A stretch of DNA of 39,207 nucleotides from positions 1 through 39,207 of the forward strand of contig URAK01000017.1 of NCBI GenBank assembly GCA_900545705.1. The letters are read 5' to 3'. The notes beneath the pieces were generated by a model, which worked only from the letters and a program-made list of their open reading frames with translations, did not search any database and was not told where the DNA came from. The DNA is from an uncultured Opitutales bacterium. Its GTDB lineage: Bacteria; Verrucomicrobiota; Verrucomicrobiia; Opitutales; Intestinicryptomonadaceae. Numbering within the stretch: the stretch's first letter is position 1; every line of letters begins with the position of its first letter. This document shows, in pieces, positions 1 through 7,844 of this stretch. A program made the position numbers and the translations under genes.

Positions 1-13
1 ATGAAAGACAAAT

Positions 14-172
14 CTAAAAAATCAACCTATTCCACAACCTTTGGTGTTGACCCATAAGATTCCCGGCGGCGTCCTCATAATAGTACTTGTCCCCGATTTT
101 TACAGGATCAGAGGCGTACAATAGAATACCCGCGGCAAACAGAGCCGCCGCGGCAAACGTTGCAAATTTCAT
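14..172 (-). CDS. small exported protein, unknown function
   Basis: A 52-residue protein starting MKFATFAAAALFAAGILLYA, which reads as a signal peptide or single membrane segment, followed by a short polar tail (SDPVKIGDKYYYEDAAGNL). I chose the ATG at 172 over the upstream start at 235 because the hydrophobic segment then lies at the N-terminus; the upstream extension has no signal-like character. No strong Shine-Dalgarno is visible. It lies 59 nt downstream of the larger anchored protein on the same strand and may be co-transcribed with it. The family is not recognised. A short periplasmic or inner-membrane protein is the most that can be said. Confidence 0.5.
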   Translation of the reverse strand: MKFATFAAAALFAAGILLYASDPVKIGDKYYYEDAAGNLMGQHQRLWNRLIF

Positions 173-231
173 TGCCGCGATATTCTTAGAAGGGTAGCTA
201 TTTTTCAAGTAAAAAGCTCTCTCGCAAGAAA

Positions 232-2142
232 TCACATTCCAAGATATTCCTGCATTTCCTCTTTTGGTATCACATACTTTGGCGTGTACGATTCACCGTC
301 GAGCTTTGCCTTCAAATCTACGTGAATAAACCCTTCCATTACGCTATTTGATACAACAAAATTCGTAAAGTATTTGGTTATTTCAGCATTGACCTCCGCC
401 TGCGCGGCGGCCGCGGCGGCGTATCTATAATACGGGTCTTTTATTGTCGACCTCTCAGCGCCGCGGTTAGCCGCTTTTATATGGTTTACAATCAACTTAA
501 AATACTCGCTATATTTTCTAAAAAACAGCGACTTATGGATTCTCGGCCCGTCGAGAAAAGCGCGCCGGTATTGTTCCGCAATCTTAGAAACAATATCCGA
601 TCCAAGAGCGTCGGCAAATGTGTTTGTACGAACAAACCGCATAATCCAGTAATTCATGAGGCATTTTTTAGAGACGAACTCCCTTTGCCTGTCGTATTCA
701 GCCTTGTCAAATTTGCGCCACTTCCGCAAGTGGTCGATGTCTATAGGCGCGAGCCTCGCCCGGGCAGACATATCCTCGCGCACTATGCTCTCGACGGATT
801 TTATGATTTTCTCGCTACCCGGCATCTGAAACGGAGATGTCGATATGTACGACATATTCACCTCCTTGAAAAATTCGATTCCCCTGCTCGGCGCTATTTC
901 CAAAAGTCCGAGAAGCTTTTGCGACTGCATGTCGACAACCATCGCCCCTCCCGCGCCGAGATTCGCCGCTTTTGAGTAATCCGCCACCCCGAGTGAAAAG
1001 GGCCCCTTCCGCATGACGGGATATATAGAACGCCTCGACCCTTCCTTGTTGGTGCCGATAATCGCAATCCTCATGCCCTCGAACGACTCCGGAATCTCCG
1101 AAGCTTTCGGGAATTCTATCGGGTTTACGGGAATATCCTTGCCGACTATCGCAAAAGCAAACATCGAATCTGGCGAAACGTAAATTTTGTCGCTTTCAAA
1201 AGAAATATCCGCAAAGTCCATTGCAAATTTTCCGTCTATTACTTCGAGCATTTCCGCCGGGAACAGCACAATTTTCTGTCCGTCTATCTCCAAAAAATAT
1301 GTGCAGTACGACTGGTCTCCGACTTGTTTTATGAATACGTTTTTATAGAAGAAATCCTCCATTTTCTTTTGGCCGCCGTCGTATTCATCGGGTTTTTTGC
1401 CTTTTAGAATTGCCGCGTCAAGCCTCGCATTAAGCTCGTCGAGTTGCGCGCAAAAATCGCCGGGAAACATCTCTTGTATCCCCGCCCTCAAATCCCCAAA
1501 TTCGGGCGGAAATTTTTTCATGATATAGTTGTGCCGGGCTAAGAATTGCCTGTCGAAATATCTTATCGCTTCGTCCGGATTTTCGTTCATATGCCCAAGC
1601 GTGTTTTTTAGTATCAAGTTGTAATCGCTCTGAGGGACATCCTTCCACTTGTCCTTTACGGCGTTAAACGCCTCTCCAAGCCGCATAATCGAAGAAACCT
1701 GCGCGGCGTAGTCGCCGGAATATATGCGCGCCACAGAGTTTATTATTGTCTTAGACTCGTCCTTTGAGAGCTCAAAACCCCTGATTGCGTCCCTTATGGC
1801 AATCGCCGCTGTTTCTTGCCTAGAAACGAACTCGTATTGTTTGTCGTAGTCGTTCGGGAATTTTTTTGCGGCCATGACCCTTATTTCGTCGCCCATAGAC
1901 GCGGGAACACCCTTTCTGCGCTGGTCAATTTTTGCCATTGCAGACTTTTGGTCGGCAAGCCACCGCGCACGGTCTTTTTCGCGCGTCGGAAAGAGCTCCT
2001 TCGACCGCTTTTCAAGCTCTTCCAACCGCGGGTCGACGTATGCGACTTCCTCGCTTGCGGGAAATAGTTCTTCCCCATATTTATCGTAGCAATACCAGCC
2101 GCCGAGCGCTGCGAAAATGACTATCAGAACAATTATTTTCAT
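232..2142 (-). CDS. membrane-anchored protein with degenerate trypsin-like domain
   Basis: A 636-residue protein with an N-terminal signal anchor (MKIIVLIVIFAALGGWYCY) and then a charged, helical region with coiled-coil character (about 25-260). Residues about 270-420 follow the order of a chymotrypsin-fold domain: a strand pair ending IVLFPAEML where trypsins have the His loop, SMFAFAIVG where the Asp strand lies, GMRIAIIGT, and NLGAGGAMVVD then KLLGLLE where active enzymes have GxSGGP...G.VVG. The usual His, Asp and Ser all look absent, so it is probably not a protease (inference). The rest is helical. The ATG at 2142 is preferred to the longer ORF start because it gives the anchor and follows a near-consensus promoter with almost no leader. 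Family name unknown. Confidence 0.75.
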   Translation of the reverse strand: MKIIVLIVIFAALGGWYCYDKYGEELFPASEEVAYVDPRLEELEKRSKELFPTREKDRARWLADQKSAMAKIDQRRKGVPASMGDEIRVMAAKKFPNDYDKQYEFVSRQETAAIAIRDAIRGFELSKDESKTIINSVARIYSGDYAAQVSSIMRLGEAFNAVKDKWKDVPQSDYNLILKNTLGHMNENPDEAIRYFDRQFLARHNYIMKKFPPEFGDLRAGIQEMFPGDFCAQLDELNARLDAAILKGKKPDEYDGGQKKMEDFFYKNVFIKQVGDQSYCTYFLEIDGQKIVLFPAEMLEVIDGKFAMDFADISFESDKIYVSPDSMFAFAIVGKDIPVNPIEFPKASEIPESFEGMRIAIIGTNKEGSRRSIYPVMRKGPFSLGVADYSKAANLGAGGAMVVDMQSQKLLGLLEIAPSRGIEFFKEVNMSYISTSPFQMPGSEKIIKSVESIVREDMSARARLAPIDIDHLRKWRKFDKAEYDRQREFVSKKCLMNYWIMRFVRTNTFADALGSDIVSKIAEQYRRAFLDGPRIHKSLFFRKYSEYFKLIVNHIKAANRGAERSTIKDPYYRYAAAAAAQAEVNAEITKYFTNFVVSNSVMEGFIHVDLKAKLDGESYTPKYVIPKEEMQEYLGM

Positions 2143-2150
2143 CAAATAAA

Positions 2151-2180
2151 ATAATAATATATGAATACAGGTATTGTCAA
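2151..2180 (-). promoter_or_regulatory. sigma70-type promoter with almost no leader
   Basis: On the minus strand TTGACA (2175-2180) is followed after 18 nt by TATTAT (2151-2156). The ATG at 2142 begins 9 nt beyond the -10 box, so the expected transcription start falls at or within 1-2 nt of the start codon. No Shine-Dalgarno is present, which fits a leaderless transcript. Confidence 0.7.
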
Positions 2181-2482
2181 AACTATTATATATACAAAAA
2201 TCTTCCAAATCTGTTTTGGATCGTCTGCGATTTTTACGGAAATCTTTACCGTATTTCGCGCATAAAAAAACCCAAAAATCCACTTTGGATAATCGGGAGG
2301 GGGGAGTAATGCCTTTTCGCAATACTAAAAATTATATTTTTCAAAGCGCGGTTTTAATCAACCGGCACGCCTTTTGAGGAAAATATTTTTTTCGCCAAAC
2401 ATGGATATAAATAAAAAACATTTCAGAAGCCAGCTAGTCTACGGCTAAAATACCGCACAAAAAATTTCCAGATTTGCTCAAA

Positions 2483-2512
2483 GAAAAAATGCTGCACCAC
2501 AAAATGCAGCAT
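2483..2512 (-). terminator. intrinsic terminator of the mcp-mcp-eda operon
   Basis: A perfect 8-bp inverted repeat ATGCTGCA (2489-2496) / TGCAGCAT (2505-2512) with an 8-nt loop. Read on the minus strand it is followed directly by a run of T. It lies about 55 nt past the aldolase stop. Confidence 0.8.
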
Positions 2513-2564
2513 GCACTCTGCGGTGCGGCATACCGCCAGACAAGGCGGCAGCCGGCGCATAACT

Positions 2565-3194
2565 TTATAAGTTGGCAACAGCCTCTTCGGCGTTTTTCCT
2601 TATCTGAACCCAGTCTTTCGCATCAATCAACGAAGTCGGGGCTATCCACGAGCCTCCTATGGCGGTCACGAGCGGGGAGTCCGTGTACGACTTCATATTT
2701 GAAAGCTTCAAGCCCCCAAGCGGTATGAAACTTATACCGAGATGCTTGTACGGAGCGGCCATGCTCTGCAAATGTTTCATTCCGCCGGAGCTTTCCGCCG
2801 GGAAGAACTTCATAAGCTTGCAGCCGTGCTCTAGAGCCTGTTCTATTTCGCTCGGGGTCATTATTCCAGGCGCAAAAGGCAGGCCAGCCTCTGCAGCGGC
2901 GTCAATTACCCTTACGTTGCAACCGGGACTTACGCCAAAATCAGCGCCTCTGTTTTTGGCTTCGCGCGCCTGTTCTGGCGTAAGAATAGTCCCCACGCCA
3001 AGCGCAAGCGGAAGCCCCGCGCCGGCTATAGCCGAAATGCACTCAAACGCCCGCTGCGTGCGGAGTGTCATTTCAAGCGCTGTGACGCCGCCGTCGCAAA
3101 GCGCTTTTGCAAGATCGACGGCTCCGGACGGATCGTTTACTGCGAGCACCGCAACGATGCGCGCCTTCTTTAATGTATCAGTCAGATTTTCCAT
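2565..3194 (-). CDS. eda: KDPG/KHG aldolase
   Basis: A 209-residue class I aldolase of the 2-keto-3-deoxy-6-phosphogluconate / 4-hydroxy-2-oxoglutarate aldolase family, which cleaves KDPG to pyruvate and glyceraldehyde 3-phosphate in the Entner-Doudoroff and hexuronate routes. Family motifs are in place: ALEMTLRT (E41 and R45 match the catalytic Glu and phosphate-binding Arg), GVGTIL, FGVSPGC and KLMKFFPAE with the Schiff-base Lys at K129. The length matches the usual trimeric enzyme. It begins 15 nt after the stop of the upstream chemoreceptor, with no terminator between them, so it is likely the last gene of that operon. No dehydratase or kinase of the pathway is nearby, so the physiological substrate is not fixed. 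Cytoplasmic. Confidence 0.93.
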   Translation of the reverse strand: MENLTDTLKKARIVAVLAVNDPSGAVDLAKALCDGGVTALEMTLRTQRAFECISAIAGAGLPLALGVGTILTPEQAREAKNRGADFGVSPGCNVRVIDAAAEAGLPFAPGIMTPSEIEQALEHGCKLMKFFPAESSGGMKHLQSMAAPYKHLGISFIPLGGLKLSNMKSYTDSPLVTAIGGSWIAPTSLIDAKDWVQIRKNAEEAVANL

Positions 3195-3209
3195 ATTATA
3201 ATATGATTT

Positions 3210-5438
3210 TTATGACGGATTTTCTCCTTTAATTTTAGGAAGTTTAAATTGGGAAAGTTTTGCGCGCAGTTGCTCGGCAGTTTTTTCAAGAGAGTCGGTG
3301 GCAGCCTTGAACGCGCCGATTTTATCGCGCGTCTGCGCCGCAGATTCGCTGAACGCGTACATAGTCTTGCTTATTCTTGCCGCCCTGTCGGCCTGGGTCT
3401 CCACGCCGCCGGCAAGCTCCTCAAATTTCGGGCCGACTGCCGCAACCTGTTCCGAAACGGCCCGCATATTTTCCGAAACCCTGTCCATCACCCTGAGCGA
3501 GCGCCGCATTAATATCACAAAAGAGCGCATTTCCACGACGCCCGACTCCACTGAGTCCCGCATATCCGAGACCATTTTTGATATGTTCATCGCCGAAACC
3601 GCGGTCATATCCGCAAGTTTTCCTATCTCAGATGCGACAATCGCAAACCCACCCCCGAACTCGCCCGCCTTTTCGGCCTCAATTGATGCGTTAAGAGATA
3701 GAAGGTTTGTGCGCTGGCTCACTGTGTTTACAGTTGTGACGGCCGAAGATATGCCGTCGGTTTTCTCCTGAATAATGGAGAGCCTTGAAGCGACAGACTC
3801 TGTCGCCGAAAGAAGCCCTGATGCGTTTTCCGTGAGGTTTGAGAGATATTGCTCGCCCTCGCATATGCCGTCGACGCTCGCAACTATGTCCGCTGCGGCC
3901 CTGCGCGCCTTGGATTTAAGCAACTCCACCGAGGACGATATCGATTCCGTTGCTTTTGAGACGTTTTTGAGAGCTCCCGCCTTTTCCACAGCTATTGATT
4001 CTATTTCGGCAGCCCCTTCAGAAATTTTTACGGCGCCCGCTGCGAGGCTTGCCCCGCCGCTTTGGACCTGCCAAACGAGCTTGGAAAGATACCCCGTCAT
4101 TTTCTCGAGGGCTACGCAAAGTGCGAATATTTCGCTGTTGCTCAGCCTGTCGGGGTCGGTCAATTCTGAAAGTGTCTCCCTCGCGCCGCGCAGGTTGCCG
4201 TCGCGTATCATATTAGACGCCTCAACAAGCCCGCCGGTCATCTCCTTTCCCCTGTCGGCCGCGAGCCTTGCGGTAAACGCTGAGAACCCGAGCATCAATA
4301 TCCCGATGGGCAGCAGGAAAAATATGAATCTTTCGCCCGCGCGGGAAATGCGGGCCATAGCGTCGTACGAATCGCTCCTATAGAAACTAACCCCTATTAC
4401 CATATTCCACGGCTTAAAATAGGTGTAGACTGACGTAATGTCGCCGTCCCAGCCTGATTCCGCAACTTTGTAACGCTTGGAGCCTATCTTTCCGTCAGGG
4501 GCGTTTAATGCCTCCGAAAGTATTTCCATAACGGCAGTTCTCCTGTCGTCGACGCCGTCGGACTCCACCGAGGTTGAATTAAGCTTTCCGTCTTTGGAAA
4601 TTCTCCACACAGCGCCGTCGTCCGGAGTCAGCTCAATTGCCCATACAAAGCCGCTTGATCCGAACCTTGTCCCCTCCAGATATTTTAGGACATAATCGTG
4701 CGAATTTTGTTTAAAACCGTAGCATACAGCGCCTATCACATTGCCGTTGTTGCCGATTATCGGCTCGTAGTTTGTGGCAAAGTCTATACGCTTTGAATAT
4801 GCCGATCCAGAATATCCGCGCTTTGACAATATTGACCTTACAATCTGCGAGCCTTCACCGCCGGTTGCCGGAATAAAATTCCCGATATACCTTCCGCCGG
4901 AGGAATCCTCGACCGTCGACACTGCGCGCAACATGTCCCCCGCGTCGTTTAGGCGAACGATCAGCGCAAACTCCATGCCGGTGTCCGATTTCAGCGTATC
5001 AAAAATATCGCGCACCTTCCCCTCGGAAGAAACTATGCGCCTGTTTGAATCGAGCACGAATTTCACTTTTTCCTTGCCAAACGAAAGCTCCGGAATTTTC
5101 ACCAGGCGCTTGTCAGAAGGATCGTTTTGATTTATTATTTCGGCCTCTACGGACGCTTCGGACATTCCGGCATGCCCGAGCTCTGCAAGCCTTGAAAGCA
5201 AAAGTTTGCGCGCATTGTCTATCGAAGCGTCCCTCGAGTTTTGTATTATTGAGCATATTTCGCGTATGTCGGCGGCAAGCTGCGTTGCGTTGCGCTCTCC
5301 GATTTTGTCGAATTCTTTTTCGGCAATGGCTCGTATATCGGAGTTCATAATGAGAATAAGAGCGGCCATCGCTATTACAGGCAGTGCCGACAGCCCGACA
5401 AAGAAAATCATCAAAAGCTTGGAGAGCGATATTTTCAT
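3210..5438 (-). CDS. methyl-accepting chemotaxis protein, Cache-type (second of pair)
   Basis: A 742-residue transmembrane chemoreceptor: TM1 about 9-32, a long periplasmic region of about 335 residues, TM2 about 368-390, then a long cytoplasmic helical region. The periplasmic part looks like a Cache_3/Cache_2-type sensor, with YEPIIGNNGNVIGAVCYGF and a closing YTYFKPWNMVIGVSFY. The signalling tip is clear at about 574-595: QRTNLLSLNASIEAEKAGE, then GFAIVASEIGKLAD. A typical HAMP is not obvious after TM2. The start overlaps the stop of the upstream receptor by 4 bp and has a GGAGG-type ribosome site, so the two are translationally coupled. Ligand unknown; the aldolase just downstream suggests a sugar acid or product (inference). 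No che genes lie in the window. Confidence 0.9.
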   Translation of the reverse strand: MKISLSKLLMIFFVGLSALPVIAMAALILIMNSDIRAIAEKEFDKIGERNATQLAADIREICSIIQNSRDASIDNARKLLLSRLAELGHAGMSEASVEAEIINQNDPSDKRLVKIPELSFGKEKVKFVLDSNRRIVSSEGKVRDIFDTLKSDTGMEFALIVRLNDAGDMLRAVSTVEDSSGGRYIGNFIPATGGEGSQIVRSILSKRGYSGSAYSKRIDFATNYEPIIGNNGNVIGAVCYGFKQNSHDYVLKYLEGTRFGSSGFVWAIELTPDDGAVWRISKDGKLNSTSVESDGVDDRRTAVMEILSEALNAPDGKIGSKRYKVAESGWDGDITSVYTYFKPWNMVIGVSFYRSDSYDAMARISRAGERFIFFLLPIGILMLGFSAFTARLAADRGKEMTGGLVEASNMIRDGNLRGARETLSELTDPDRLSNSEIFALCVALEKMTGYLSKLVWQVQSGGASLAAGAVKISEGAAEIESIAVEKAGALKNVSKATESISSSVELLKSKARRAAADIVASVDGICEGEQYLSNLTENASGLLSATESVASRLSIIQEKTDGISSAVTTVNTVSQRTNLLSLNASIEAEKAGEFGGGFAIVASEIGKLADMTAVSAMNISKMVSDMRDSVESGVVEMRSFVILMRRSLRVMDRVSENMRAVSEQVAAVGPKFEELAGGVETQADRAARISKTMYAFSESAAQTRDKIGAFKAATDSLEKTAEQLRAKLSQFKLPKIKGENPS

Positions 5439-7603
5439 TTTTCCGCCTCCTCTATTTTGAACCTCGAAACAGCCTCGAGCACGGAAACAGAAACGGAGTC
5501 GAGCGATTTCACCGCAGCGCGGAACTCCGAAATTCTATCTCTTGCGCGAACTGAAGAGTCGGATAACTCGAGCATTGTCGCGTTTATTTTACGGGCATTT
5601 TCGGACAACTCTCCGATACCCGACGCAATATCCTCAAACTGCGGTCCGATAGCCTCGATTTCAGATACTGTGCGGGCGAGCATATCGGCAGTTTCGATTA
5701 TGATTTTTGAGCTTTGGCGCATTTTTGCGCCGAACCTGTCCATTTCCATGACGCCTGAGTTAACCGAGCTCTGCATTTGCCGCACAATGTTTTCTATATT
5801 GGCGGAAGCAATCGACGTTTTGTCGGCGAGTCGCCTTATCTGCCTTGCGACAACCGCAAATCCGAGGCCAAATTCACCTGCCTTCTCAGCCTCGATTGAT
5901 GCGTTGAGCGACAGCAAGTTTGTCTGCCTGCTTACGTCGTTTATGGCGGTGACTATGCCAGTTATCTTTTCTACATTGCCGTTTATGACTGCGAGTTTTC
6001 CGGCGACATTTTCCGCGGCCGCCGTAAGGGAGTCGTAGTTGTTTTTAAGCAGCTTTATAGACTCTCCCGACTCCCTCGCGATGTCCAAAGTCCGCGAGAC
6101 TTCAAAAGCCGATCCTCTCGCGGTTTTGTTCAGAGCTTCGGAGGCGGCGAGAATCTTTGCGCCGGTCGAAGCCGTATTTTTTGTCGATGCAGCCTCCTCA
6201 GATGCGATGGTGTCGAGAGTGTCGGAGGTGTCGGAAATCCTGCCCGCCCTCTCGGCTACGTCGACTCCCATGAGCTTCAGGACGCTTATTAATTTTGTGA
6301 GGCTGCGGGCCATCAACAATACGGCGGTAAAAAGCTCGTCGAACTCCTCGACCACGCTGCTCTTGCCGGAAAGAATTTTTTCGGCCGACGCAATATCCCC
6401 GCGCGACTGCGAGTTTGCAACCCTCACAAGCGCGCGGATTGTGCGCGACATGCGCGTTGCCATTATCCACGCGATACCTATGGCCATTGCCGCAAAAATC
6501 GCGCCCGCAAGAAGTATTTTGCGCGTCAGCGTATCGGTCTGCTCTATGAGGTCGGCGCGCCCGAACTGGAATTCGCGCTCGTCTATCATTGTTCCTATAA
6601 GCCAGTGCCACGGCCGGTAATACGTGTATGTGACAAGTCTTGCGGCGTCGCCCGACTGCCCCATCGGCAGCACGAGCGAATCCACCGCAACTTCCGAGCC
6701 GCGGAGATTTTTAGCCTTGGACAATGCATTCAAAATAAATTCAGAACGCACTTTTATGTTGTCGTCGGCAACGGATATTCCAACGGCGGTGGCGTCGCCC
6801 GAAACTCGTATGACGGGTTTTTTGGGATCGGAGTCGTCGACAATCCAAACGATTCCGCTCCCACCAATTTTTATGGTTTTCAAATATTCCTCTACTTCTG
6901 CAGTGGATGAGCGCCTAAGCCCGAAATATATCCCCCCGATTATCTCCCCGTCCGAAGAGGCAAGCGGTATGTAGTTTGAGTCTGTGCTCCTCGCGCCGGC
7001 GTCAGTTCCAGATTTGAATACTGAGATTCTCTCGGAGGAATCGTCAGAGTACGGCAAGAGCACTCCGGCCGCCCTTTTACCGTCGGCGGCGGGACCGGTT
7101 CCGGCCAGTGCTAGAAGGCCGTCGTCGGTCTTTGCATATATGGCGATCTCGCAGCGCAACCCGTCTTTCAAGCGTTCCATAACGCGGGATACGGCATTCG
7201 CGGGGTCGTCGGATGGAAGATTTGGATCTACGGGATACTTTCCGAATTTAAGGAGTCGTATCTGGCGCATTGAGTCGGAGTCTGGATTCCCGAGAATGCG
7301 GGTTGGAATATTGGACGGAGATTCTGAAAGTGACGGCGTACCGAGCTTTTCAAAAGCGGATATTATTGAGGCTCTCGCGGCGTCTGAAGCGTTTGTTTCG
7401 TTTATTCTTACAATTTCGCACATTTGGCGAATGTCTATTGTAGTCCGCTTAGCGTTTTCCACAGACATTCCCCTAAATTCCGAAGTTGCGGTGCGCACTA
7501 TGTCGGCCCCCATGAGCTTTATAAAAGCAAACATTCCCGCCACCGGAATCACCGTGACGGCAAGCCCTATCCCCAAAAGGGTAGTTTTCATTGAGGCCTT
7601 CAT
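5435..7603 (-). CDS. methyl-accepting chemotaxis protein, Cache-type (first of pair)
   Basis: A 722-residue chemoreceptor with the same plan as its neighbour: TM1 about 7-30, periplasmic Cache-like sensor to about residue 355, TM2 about 357-380 and a cytoplasmic coiled coil with the CheA/CheW-contacting tip QTNLLSLNASIEAEKAGE followed by GFAVVARQIRRLAD (about 556-590). This tip variant, with Lys-Ala-Gly-Glu-Phe-Gly, resembles WspA-like receptors, but that is similarity by eye only. The sensor ends YYRPWHWLIGTMID, the usual close of a Cache unit. The two sensor domains are recognisably related but diverged, suggesting duplication with different ligands. This is the first gene of the apparent mcp-mcp-eda operon. 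The ATG at 7603 has no strong Shine-Dalgarno. Confidence 0.9.
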   Translation of the reverse strand: MKASMKTTLLGIGLAVTVIPVAGMFAFIKLMGADIVRTATSEFRGMSVENAKRTTIDIRQMCEIVRINETNASDAARASIISAFEKLGTPSLSESPSNIPTRILGNPDSDSMRQIRLLKFGKYPVDPNLPSDDPANAVSRVMERLKDGLRCEIAIYAKTDDGLLALAGTGPAADGKRAAGVLLPYSDDSSERISVFKSGTDAGARSTDSNYIPLASSDGEIIGGIYFGLRRSSTAEVEEYLKTIKIGGSGIVWIVDDSDPKKPVIRVSGDATAVGISVADDNIKVRSEFILNALSKAKNLRGSEVAVDSLVLPMGQSGDAARLVTYTYYRPWHWLIGTMIDEREFQFGRADLIEQTDTLTRKILLAGAIFAAMAIGIAWIMATRMSRTIRALVRVANSQSRGDIASAEKILSGKSSVVEEFDELFTAVLLMARSLTKLISVLKLMGVDVAERAGRISDTSDTLDTIASEEAASTKNTASTGAKILAASEALNKTARGSAFEVSRTLDIARESGESIKLLKNNYDSLTAAAENVAGKLAVINGNVEKITGIVTAINDVSRQTNLLSLNASIEAEKAGEFGLGFAVVARQIRRLADKTSIASANIENIVRQMQSSVNSGVMEMDRFGAKMRQSSKIIIETADMLARTVSEIEAIGPQFEDIASGIGELSENARKINATMLELSDSSVRARDRISEFRAAVKSLDSVSVSVLEAVSRFKIEEAEK

Positions 7604-7844
7604 TTAAAATGGGATTCAATCACAACGGCGCGCTTCTTCAAGTCTATTTTCTCCATAGACCGCGGCGGACTTGCGCGTTTTGCTTAGGCTGGGCCTAACG
7701 CGCGTCGCACGGATTCCAAAGATTTTTATTCCGCCATATCCATGGCATAATGTATTCGCGATTAGCATTTAAATTCGCGGGCAATGGAAAATTTTGTTGC
7801 CCGCCTGCTATTTTCGCGGCAAAATTTACTTAAATTACATCCGT
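7604..7844. promoter_or_regulatory. divergent intergenic region with two hairpins
   Basis: About 240 nt between the chemoreceptor operon (minus) and the large hydrolase (plus). It contains the inverted repeat GTCTAT (7642-7647) / ATAGAC (7655-7660) and TTAGGC-TGG-GCCTAA (7684-7698). The first lies just upstream of the receptor start and could be an operator. A possible -10 (TAAATT, 7831-7836) ends 8 nt before the hydrolase ATG, but its -35 is poor. Confidence 0.4.

Larger units (their letters stand above)
2143..2564. other. intergenic region
   Basis: About 420 nt without a supported gene. It holds the promoter of the gene to the left (2151-2180) and the terminator of the aldolase operon (2483-2512). 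The short ORFs on the plus strand here lack start-site support or protein-like composition. Confidence 0.6.

Noticed and set aside
3775..4383. Long plus-strand ORFs opposite the chemoreceptors (also 5457-6038, 6039-6620, 6984-7607)
   Set aside because: Ser/Ala-rich antisense shadows of helical, Ala/Ser/Glu-rich receptors. The minus-strand frames contain clear domains.
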